A stretch of DNA of 34,067 bases. Source: Hyphomonadaceae bacterium (GTDB lineage Bacteria > Pseudomonadota > Alphaproteobacteria > Caulobacterales > Aquidulcibacteraceae). Both the position numbers and the translations under genes were made by a program. The stretch is from assembly GCA_014378995.1 (NCBI GenBank), contig JACMMP010000236.1:1-34067 (forward strand), given 5' to 3'. The notes below the pieces were generated by a model. It was not told the origin of the DNA. It saw nothing but the letters and a program-made list of their open reading frames with translations, and ran no database searches. Below are positions 17,734 through 23,354 of this stretch, piece by piece. Positions within the stretch are counted from its first letter, which is position 1. Every line of letters begins with the position of its first letter.

Positions 17734-18765
17734 TTAGCGGAAGCGGATCGTCACCGCGGTGCGGCGATTGAGCGGCTCACGCACGCCGTCGCGCGTTTCG
17801 CGGGCAAGTTCGGCCTCGCCGCGAGCTTGCGACGTGATCGAGCCAGCGGCCATGCCGCGGGCGACGAGCGCATCGCGGACCACCGAAGCGCGACGCTCCG
17901 ACAGGGCTTGGTTATAGGTCGGCGAACCCGACGTGTCGGTGTGGCCAACGACAACCGTACCCGAGACGTTGCACTGACGTGCGCGGTTCACGGCGGCGTC
18001 GATGGTTTCGAGCGCGGCTTGGTTCAAGTTCGAACGATCCCATTCGAAGTACACGACGAATTCAGATGTCGGGCACGTCGCTACGGGCGGCGCTACGGGC
18101 GGCGAAACTACGGGCGGCGCAACCGGCGGCGGGACGACGACCGGAGCGGCCGGCGCAGCGAACTGGTAACGCAGACCGACGGTGACGGCCTGATGCTCGT
18201 AATCGGAAGAGCCGACCACGGTGCCTTCATCCCATTCGATGTCTTCAGCCACGAAGTGACGGAAGCCGACGTCGAGGTCGAGCTGTTCGGTGATGCTCAT
18301 GGCGACACCGATCATCGCTTGGTACGCAACAACCGTGTCTTCGCCTTCGAACGTTGCCGGCGCGTCAACGGCTTGGCCGTTGATGCGGGCGGCGCCGACG
18401 CCGACGCCGAGGTACGGCTCAAGGCCGCCGCCACGATTGAAGTCGTAGAACAAGTTAGCCATCGCCGACCAAGCGTGTGTATTGCCGTCGTCGAGGTCGC
18501 CCGGGATAGGTTCGAGCTGGTTGAAGCGGTGGCCGAGTTCGCCTTCGGCGCGGAAGCCGTTGGAGAACGCGTAGCCAAGCCCTAGATGCTGAGTCCAGTC
18601 GTGCTCGAGCGTCCATTCTTCCGCAGCGATTTCTGCGTCTTGGTTGCCGTCGAACGACCAGCCGATGTCGGCGCGGCCATACCAGCCTTCAGTCGCGTTA
18701 GCGACTCCGGCTGTGCCCGCCATAAGAGCCGCAAGCGCGACCGTCTTGGTGATGCGCGATTTCAT
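17734..18765 (-). CDS. OmpA-family outer membrane protein, tandem copy 2
   Basis: A 343-residue paralogue of the next gene on the strand. Signal peptide MKSRITKTVALAALMAG...NA, barrel from TEGWYGRADIGWSFDGNQ, a Pro/Val linker built of VxPPVxPPV units, and an OmpA domain from CPTSEFVVYFEWDRSNLN to RREPL-type ending NRRTAVTIRFR. ATG 18765 has AGAGGGG at good spacing; a GTG six bases upstream is less likely. It has its own terminator, so the two OmpA genes are probably separate transcripts and could be expressed under different conditions. Confidence 0.92.
   Translation of the reverse strand: MKSRITKTVALAALMAGTAGVANATEGWYGRADIGWSFDGNQDAEIAAEEWTLEHDWTQHLGLGYAFSNGFRAEGELGHRFNQLEPIPGDLDDGNTHAWSAMANLFYDFNRGGGLEPYLGVGVGAARINGQAVDAPATFEGEDTVVAYQAMIGVAMSITEQLDLDVGFRHFVAEDIEWDEGTVVGSSDYEHQAVTVGLRYQFAAPAAPVVVPPPVAPPVVSPPVAPPVATCPTSEFVVYFEWDRSNLNQAALETIDAAVNRARQCNVSGTVVVGHTDTSGSPTYNQALSERRASVVRDALVARGMAAGSITSQARGEAELARETRDGVREPLNRRTAVTIRFR
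18081..18120. repeat. Short in-gene tandem repeat coding the Pro/Val linker
   Basis: CTACGGGCGGCG occurs three times (18081, 18093 and, after AAA, 18108). On the minus strand it encodes the repeated APPV units of the OmpA copy 2 linker. Such repeats can slip and alter the distance between barrel and peptidoglycan-binding domain. Confidence 0.7.
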
Positions 18766-18842
18766 ATTCACCCCTCTGAAAATGGTCCCCTACGCCGCCG
18801 ATCGCTGCGACGCAGCGTTCGCGCCTAGTGCGCTTACGGCCT

Positions 18843-18919
18843 AGGCAGGAACGAAGCAGTAAGGGATGAAAGTCCCTCCCGCTGCTTACTGAACCGTTAC
18901 TAACGGCCAATTCCTGCCT
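18843..18919 (-). promoter_or_regulatory. Nested hairpin in the OmpA copy 2 upstream region
   Basis: Outer arms AGGCAGGAA (18843-18851) and TTCCTGCCT (18911-18919) enclose an inner stem. For the inner stem two exclusive pairings exist: AAGCAG with CTGCTT (18854-18859/18882-18887) or CAGTAA with TTACTG (18857-18862/18886-18891), both above AGGGA with TCCCT. The structure lies 78-154 bases upstream of the OmpA start. It could be a 5' leader structure, an operator region or a small RNA; the sequence does not decide. Confidence 0.4.
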
Positions 18920-18929
18920 TAGTCCGTTA

Positions 18930-18984
18930 AAGCCGGATACTGGCGCCGCTGTCGCGCCGAGTCCATGCGACGCAAGCCGGATAC
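18930..18984. repeat. 11-bp direct repeat AAGCCGGATAC
   Basis: AAGCCGGATAC occurs at 18930-18940 and again at 18974-18984, start-to-start distance 44 bp, close to four helical turns. The position 165-220 bp upstream of an OmpA gene would suit paired regulator sites, but no known operator is recognised. Confidence 0.35.
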
Positions 18985-19054
18985 GGCCTTTTCAGCGGCT
19001 GCGTGCGGTTTTTACAAGGCCCGCGTGGCGTAGGCGCGACACAGAACCGGAACG

Positions 19055-19085
19055 AAAAGGGCCGCGCCCCCTCCCGGCGCGGCCC
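19055..19085 (-). terminator. Orphan intrinsic terminator
   Basis: Stem GGGCCGCGCC with GGCGCGGCCC, 7-base loop, followed on the minus strand by TTTTCG. No accepted gene on the minus strand ends into it; the sequence before it (19086-19300) carries only a LysR-like peptide remnant and a small hairpin. It therefore implies either a lost gene or a short non-coding transcript. Confidence 0.65.
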
Positions 19086-19381
19086 CCGTCCCCTCATCGC
19101 CCCTGCGTTCGTCCTCTAAAGCTTGGTTTGAGGACGTCCCCCGCCGAAAATCGATGAACGCGCGCACTTTGATATCCCCAGGCTCCGCCCGCCAGCGGGT
19201 TAGGCGCCGGTGTGCGGCATTTTCTCCCGATTGTTGCGCCCCCGTCACACGGGGGCGTGATGGAACTGCCAGGGCGGGGTGGGGTTCGCCTAGCATCAAG
19301 TCGCCCCAGAGGTTCCTAGTGCAAAAAGTCCAACGCGATCCCTACACCACCGAGAGAAATCCAAAATCCAAGGGTGGCCCT

Positions 19382-19513
19382 ATGCTCCGTTACGTGATCT
19401 TGGCGGGGCTGTTGGTGGCTCTTGGCCTCGGCTATGCGACCATGCGTAACGGTCCGGGGCTCACCGATGAACCGGTCGCGGAGCAAGGCGCTACGCTTAC
19501 CGACGGCGGCTAG
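19382..19513 (+). CDS. 43-residue single-pass membrane peptide
   Basis: MLRYVILAGLLVALGLGYAT (residues 1-20) is a clean transmembrane helix, followed by 23 polar, acidic residues ending TLTDGG. No family recognised. The ATG at 19382 follows CCAAGGGTGG. It lies just upstream of tRNA-Lys, separated by an 11-bp stem hairpin. Too short for certainty, but the ordered helix/tail architecture and clear start support a real gene. Confidence 0.5.
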   Translation: MLRYVILAGLLVALGLGYATMRNGPGLTDEPVAEQGATLTDGG

Positions 19514-19519
19514 GTTGCG

Positions 19520-19558
19520 CGCACGCGAGCATGGGCTTAAAGGCCGCGCTCGCGTGCG
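19520..19558. other. Perfect hairpin between the membrane peptide and tRNA-Lys
   Basis: CGCACGCGAGC (19520-19530) pairs with GCTCGCGTGCG (19548-19558), whose last base is the first base of the tRNA. There is no T-tract. It could protect the 3' end of the upstream message or help 5' processing of the tRNA precursor. Confidence 0.5.
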
Positions 19559-19633
19559 AGCCCGTAGCTCAGTTGGTAGAGCATCTGACTTTTAATCAGA
19601 GGGTCTCGGGTTCGAATCCCGACGGGCTCACCA
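19558..19633 (+). tRNA. tRNA-Lys (anticodon TTT)
   Basis: A 76-base cloverleaf: acceptor GAGCCCG with CGGGCTC, D-arm GCTC..GAGC, anticodon stem TCTGA/TCAGA with loop CTTTTAA, T-arm TCGGGTTCGAATCCCGA, and an encoded CCA end. All standard invariant bases are present. Its 3' half overlaps the end of glpK on the opposite strand. Confidence 0.97.
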
Positions 19634-21122
19634 TGCGGCCGGCCTCGGCGGCGCAGAGCGCTGCGCTAACAGCCGCTTCCCACCCCGCGCGAAGCGTTTT
19701 GCGTTGACCGTCACCCAGATGCGGCTTCCAACGTGTGATGGTTGCAGCGCCCGCAGCGTCCAATGAACTTATGAGCCCTGCCCCATACGCGGCGAGCTTG
19801 GCCGCTCCCAAAGCCGTCATTTCTTGAAAATGGGGCCGCGCAACTTCGACCTCGCAAATATCCGCCAGAAATTGCATCGCCCAATCATTCGCGGTCAGCC
19901 CGCCATCGACGAGCAACGATTCAATCGGCGGCGCGCCGTCTGCGCGGAGCGCGTCGAGCAGATCGGCTGTCTGATAGCCAACAGCTTCCAATCCGGCGCG
20001 CACGATGTGATCGAGCCGGGAATCGCGCGTGAGGCCGGTGATCGTCCCGCGCGCTTCTGCGCTCCATTGCGGTGCGCCAAGACCTGCGAACGCCGGCACG
20101 AGATAGACGCCGCCATTATCTTCCAAAGATGCAGCGATGGCTTCTGAATCGGCCGACGTCTTGATCAACTTCAAGCCGTCGCGCAGCCATTGCATAGTCG
20201 CGCCGGCGGAAAAGATCGAGCCCTCCAGCGCGTAGGCGAACGCGTGCTTGGCTTGGTAACCGATCGTGGCGAGCAGGCGGTTCGCCGAGTGCGGGGGTTT
20301 ATCGCCCACGTTCATAACGAGAAAAGCGCCCGTGCCGAACGTGGCCTTGGCCATGCCGGGGTTGAAACAGCCGTGGCCGACCAAGGCCGCTTGCTGGTCG
20401 CCAGCAATGCCGTGAATGGGGATTGCCCGGCCGAAATGTTGCGGGTCGGAATCGCCGAAATGCGCGTCGCAGGCGGCAACCTCCGGCAACACGCTGCGCG
20501 GGACATTGAACAGCGCGCACATCTCCTCGCTCCATGAGCGCTTGGAGATGTCGAAGAGCAATGTGCGCGAGGCGTTGGTGATGTCGCTTATGTGCGCGCG
20601 CCCCTGCGTGAGGCGCCAGACCAGAAACGTTTCGATGGTGCCGAAGGCAAGCTCGCCGCGTTCCGCGCGTGCGCGGAGGGCGGGATCGCTGTCGAGAATC
20701 CAGGCGATCTTCGTTGCGGAGAAATAGGGGTCGAGCAGCAGACCTGTCGTCGCCTGGACGCGCTCTTCGCGACCCTGCTCGCGAAGCTTAGCGCAAATTT
20801 CCGACGTGCGGCGGTCCTGCCAGACGATGGCCTTATGCACGGGCGCGCCGGTCTTGCGGTCCCAGATGATGGTGGTCTCGCGCTGATTGGTGATGCCGAT
20901 GGCGGCGATATTGGCGGCGCCGCCGACGGCTTCGATCGCGTCTCGGCAAACCGCCAACGTCGCCGACCAGATCTCCTCCGCATCGTGCTCGACCCAGCCA
21001 GGATGCGGATAATGCTGCGTGAGTTCAACCTGCGCGGCGGCGCGCGGCGCGAACTCAAGATCGAACGCGATCGCGCGCGTGGACGTGGTGCCTTGGTCGA
21101 TGGCGAGGATGTGCTTGCCCAT
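19596..21122 (-). CDS. glpK: Glycerol kinase, C-terminus read antisense through tRNA-Lys
   Basis: Phosphorylates glycerol with ATP to sn-glycerol 3-phosphate. 508 residues in the FGGY/actin fold: MGKHILAIDQGTTSTRAIAF, ITNQRETTIIWDRKTG, DISNASRTLLFDI.. region, ATFGTGAFLVMNVG and the C-terminal LLVDGGLTANDWAMQFLADI. The usual end of the family is near WEAAVSAAL; here the frame continues through about 22 more residues, the last 12 (SPSGFEPETL type) being the complement of the tRNA. ATG 21122 is chosen because MGKHILAIDQG is the family start. No glpF, glpD or regulator is adjacent; a palindromic element lies just upstream. Confidence 0.95.
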   Translation of the reverse strand: MGKHILAIDQGTTSTRAIAFDLEFAPRAAAQVELTQHYPHPGWVEHDAEEIWSATLAVCRDAIEAVGGAANIAAIGITNQRETTIIWDRKTGAPVHKAIVWQDRRTSEICAKLREQGREERVQATTGLLLDPYFSATKIAWILDSDPALRARAERGELAFGTIETFLVWRLTQGRAHISDITNASRTLLFDISKRSWSEEMCALFNVPRSVLPEVAACDAHFGDSDPQHFGRAIPIHGIAGDQQAALVGHGCFNPGMAKATFGTGAFLVMNVGDKPPHSANRLLATIGYQAKHAFAYALEGSIFSAGATMQWLRDGLKLIKTSADSEAIAASLEDNGGVYLVPAFAGLGAPQWSAEARGTITGLTRDSRLDHIVRAGLEAVGYQTADLLDALRADGAPPIESLLVDGGLTANDWAMQFLADICEVEVARPHFQEMTALGAAKLAAYGAGLISSLDAAGAATITRWKPHLGDGQRKTLRAGWEAAVSAALCAAEAGRMVSPSGFEPETL

Positions 21123-21165
21123 GGCTGGCACCAAAGGACGGCGCAGGCCTTGCGTCAACGCGCCG

Positions 21166-21231
21166 TATGGAGCGCCGGCGCCCTAGCCGGCATGCGCCGG
21201 TGCTGGCCGGCGAGGGCGCCGGCGCTCCATA
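21166..21231. repeat. Bipartite palindromic element (family A) upstream of glpK
   Basis: Two 26-bp arms (21166-21191 and 21206-21231) are inverted copies with one mismatch; outer ends are TATGGAGCGCC and GGCGCTCCATA, and the centre contains GCATGCG. Each half can also fold alone (GCCGGC with GCCGGC; GCGCCGG with CCGGCGC). It sits 4 bp beyond the stop of 21236-21541 and 43 bp before glpK, so it could end one transcript or shape the glpK leader. Confidence 0.85.
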
Positions 21232-21235
21232 TCGG

Positions 21236-21541
21236 TTATGTCCCCGCCGACGCCCCGCGGAAGTCAGCAGAGGCTATCCGCACGCGGGTCATGGCCGCGT
21301 CCAATTCGGCTGCGCCGATCTCACGACCGGCGGCGGCCATCTCCTCGACTTCAGCGCGGATGGCGGCGAGCTTGACGGACAGATCATCGATATTGCCGGC
21401 CAGCGCGCCGCCGAACGAAAGCGCGCTGGCGGCGACCTGCAGGATTTCAGCGACACGGCCGCGGTGACTGACGGGCACGAGCGGTAGCAGCGCCGACAAG
21501 GCGGCGAGCAGGAGCTGAACTTGAAACACGATCTTGTTCAT
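21236..21541 (-). CDS. Small membrane-anchored helical protein (third gene of lysis-like trio)
   Basis: 101 residues, MNKIVFQVQLLLAALSALLPLVPV at the start being a signal anchor, a second weakly hydrophobic stretch VAASALSFGGALAG at about 36-49, then a charged alpha-helical region (LSVKLAAIRAEVEEMAAAGR). No family recognised. The AGGAGAG Shine-Dalgarno is clear. It follows the lipoprotein gene by 11 bp. With an anchored helical protein next to a small lipoprotein and a holin-like protein, the set recalls phage holin/spanin genes; this is an analogy. Confidence 0.65.
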   Translation of the reverse strand: MNKIVFQVQLLLAALSALLPLVPVSHRGRVAEILQVAASALSFGGALAGNIDDLSVKLAAIRAEVEEMAAAGREIGAAELDAAMTRVRIASADFRGASAGT

Positions 21542-21552
21542 GGATGTCTCTC

Positions 21553-21942
21553 CTATTCCGTAGCGCCTACAAGACCGCGCATGGCGGCGACTGGCGCTTC
21601 AGCGGCTTCGATGGCTTGCGAGAGTGCATCGGTGCGGCTTGCACGCGTGGCGGCGTCAGCGGCGGCGTAGGCCGTGAGAGCCTGGTGCAATGCTTCGACG
21701 CTGGGTGTCGCCGCGGCTTCGGCTTGGGCGAGTGCGCGGATGACGGCGGGCGGTGTGTCCAGGTCACGAACTAGGTCAGCCGCTTCCTCCAGCACGGCGG
21801 CGTAGCCGTTCAGCAGCACGTAGGCGCGCTGCTCTAGCGTTTGCGACGCGTGCTGTTCGGTGACGGGTGGAAACACTGACGCGCAAGCTGGAACGCAAGC
21901 CAGCGCAAAGCCGAGCGCGAGAGCGCGCAAAGTCCGATGCAT
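21553..21942 (-). CDS. Small predicted lipoprotein (second gene of lysis-like trio)
   Basis: 129 residues. MHRTLRALALGFALACVPACASVF is a signal peptide with lipobox VPAC (Cys20); the mature part is an Ala/Glu-rich all-helical protein without further recognisable motif. AAGGAGA lies upstream of ATG 21942. The Ala-rich helices (LEEAADLVRDL, ALAQAEAAATPSVEALHQAL) suggest a coiled-coil or helical bundle in the periplasm. It lies 11 bp from both neighbours, so the three are one transcript. Confidence 0.7.
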   Translation of the reverse strand: MHRTLRALALGFALACVPACASVFPPVTEQHASQTLEQRAYVLLNGYAAVLEEAADLVRDLDTPPAVIRALAQAEAAATPSVEALHQALTAYAAADAATRASRTDALSQAIEAAEAPVAAMRGLVGATE

Positions 21943-21953
21943 TTCTGTTCTCC

Positions 21954-22172
21954 TTAAACGATGGGCGTGCGCGCGCGGGCGCGGCCGATAGCGACGCCGA
22001 TCAGGCCGAGCGTCACGATGAGATCGACGAATGCGCCCGCGATCTCCTGCGCTGCGCCTTCGGGCAGGACGAGGCCCAGCCTGTCGGCGGCGGCGGCGAC
22101 CGCGATCATCGCGGCGCTGCGCAGGGTGAGCGAACGGATCGCGGGTTTGTCGGGTGGTAGTGGATTGGTCAT
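21954..22172 (-). CDS. Holin-like small membrane protein (first gene of lysis-like trio)
   Basis: 72 residues: a polar N-terminus MTNPLPPDKPAIRS, hydrophobic helix LRSAAMIAVAAAADRLGLVL, a short acidic turn PEGAAQEI, second helix AFVDLIVTLGLIGVAIG, and a basic end RARARTPIV. The order (S.T..S..., LG..LP, then ...G...A..GR.RA..PI) is that of small phage holin-type proteins encoded near endolysins. CGAGGAGC lies ahead of ATG 22172. The assignment is by architecture and partial pattern only. Confidence 0.6.
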   Translation of the reverse strand: MTNPLPPDKPAIRSLTLRSAAMIAVAAAADRLGLVLPEGAAQEIAGAFVDLIVTLGLIGVAIGRARARTPIV

Positions 22173-22237
22173 GAGCTCCTCGCGTGATGTGCAGAGGAGT
22201 CTATGGCCGCTAAGGCGCGGTCGGATTGATTTCAGCG

Positions 22238-22304
22238 GATCGCGGGTCTTCAGACCCGCAATAGCTTGATAGACTTAAAGATGCGGGTCTGAAGACCCGC
22301 GATC
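22238..22304. repeat. Long perfect inverted repeat (cruciform-type)
   Basis: Two 23-bp arms (22238-22260 and 22282-22304) are perfect inverted copies around a 21-base AT-rich spacer. Each arm contains its own palindrome GCGGGTCTTCAGACCCGC, so either one long hairpin or two small ones can form. It is placed 10 bp beyond the nitronate monooxygenase stop and 66 bp upstream of the lysis-like trio. Confidence 0.9.
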
Positions 22305-22314
22305 CCGTGTTGGA

Positions 22315-23277
22315 TTAGCCGGCGCACAATCCCCGCTTCGCCTCATCGTATTCGCGCTTCAGGCGCGCGACGAGATCGGCGGTGCTCAGCACTTCGTGCA
22401 CGGCGCCGACGCCCTGCCCGGCGCCCCAGATTTCCTTCCAGGCTTTCGCCTTGGAGCCTTCGCCGCCGCCGAAGCTCATTTTGCTTGGATCACTCGTCGG
22501 CAGATTATCCGGATCGAGGCCGGCCTTGGCGATCGAGCCCTTTAGATAATTGCCGAGCACGCCGGTGAAGAGGTTCGAATAAACGATGTCGCTCGAGCCC
22601 GAGTCGACGATCATCTGCTTGTAAGCTTCCGGCGCGTTGGCTTCCTTCGTGGCGATGAAGGCCGAGCCGATATAGCCGAGATCGGCGCCCATCACTTGCG
22701 CGGCTAGGATCGCTTTGCCGGTGGCGATGGCGCCGGAGAGCAAAAGCGGCCCGTCGAAGAATTCGCGAATCTCGTGGATGAGCGCAAACGGCGAGAGCCC
22801 GCCCGCGTGTCCGCCGGCGCCAGCGCACACGGCGATCAAACCATCGGCGCCCTTCTCCAGCGCTTTGCGGGCATAGGTGACGTTGATGATGTCGTGCAGC
22901 ACGATGCCGCCATAGGAATGGATCGCCTCGTTCACGTCCGGCCGCGCGCCCAGCGAAGTGATGACGATCGGCACTTTATGTTTCACGCAGGCGGCCACGT
23001 CCTGCTCGAGCCGTTCGTTCGTCTTGTGGACAATCTGATTGACGGCATACGGCGCTGACGGCGCATCCGGATGGGCCTCGTCATACGCGGCGAGTTCGTC
23101 TTTGATCCGGTAGAGCCAATCGTCCAGCAGCGGCTGCGGGCGCGCATTGAGCGCCGGGAACGAACCGACAATGCCGGCCTTGCACTGCTCGATCACCAAT
23201 TCTGGGTTGGCGATAATGAATTGCGGCGCGCCCACGGCGGGGAGGCGCAGCTTGTCGAACAAAGGCGGCAGGGCCAT
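22315..23277 (-). CDS. Nitronate monooxygenase family protein (2-nitropropane dioxygenase-like)
   Basis: A 320-residue FMN-dependent TIM-barrel enzyme. FMN-binding signatures are visible: FIIANPELVIEQCKAGIVGS near the start, VNQIVHKTNERLEQDV, VITSLGARPDV, the phosphate-binding CAGAGGHAGGLSPFALIHEI, and GADLGYIGSAFIATKEANA. Family members oxidise alkyl nitronates; many are of unknown physiological substrate. ATG 23277 (MALPPLFDKLRLP) is the family-type start. Divergent from mutA with a 77-bp gap. Confidence 0.9.
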   Translation of the reverse strand: MALPPLFDKLRLPAVGAPQFIIANPELVIEQCKAGIVGSFPALNARPQPLLDDWLYRIKDELAAYDEAHPDAPSAPYAVNQIVHKTNERLEQDVAACVKHKVPIVITSLGARPDVNEAIHSYGGIVLHDIINVTYARKALEKGADGLIAVCAGAGGHAGGLSPFALIHEIREFFDGPLLLSGAIATGKAILAAQVMGADLGYIGSAFIATKEANAPEAYKQMIVDSGSSDIVYSNLFTGVLGNYLKGSIAKAGLDPDNLPTSDPSKMSFGGGEGSKAKAWKEIWGAGQGVGAVHEVLSTADLVARLKREYDEAKRGLCAG

Positions 23278-23354
23278 GGTTGTCTCCGGTTGCGCTAGGG
23301 TTAGCCTGCGTTCAAAACCGCGTCGATGCTGACATCGCGTCAAGCGGAGTAGAA

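Larger units (their letters stand above)
18766..19381. other. Non-coding stretch upstream of OmpA copy 2
   Basis: About 615 bp without a convincing gene. From left to right it holds the OmpA leader region, a nested hairpin (18843-18919), an 11-bp direct repeat (18930 and 18974), an intrinsic terminator pointing left (19055-19085), a short minus-strand peptide resembling a LysR C-terminus (19147-19182), a perfect 9-bp hairpin CGCCCCCGT-CAC-ACGGGGGCG (19237-19257), and the leader of the 43-residue membrane peptide. The minus-strand open frame across it runs through the terminator and is not accepted as a gene. Confidence 0.6.

Noticed and set aside
18081-18120. Possible CRISPR-like tandem repeat
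   Set aside because: Only three 12-bp units without spacers, in frame inside an OmpA linker.
19237-19257. Hairpin CGCCCCCGT-CAC-ACGGGGGCG as a terminator
   Set aside because: No T-tract follows on either strand and no gene ends next to it.
19012-19299. A 95-residue minus-strand protein across the orphan terminator
   Set aside because: It translates both arms of the terminator hairpin and is low-complexity; only the 8-residue LysR-like match is kept as a weak remnant.
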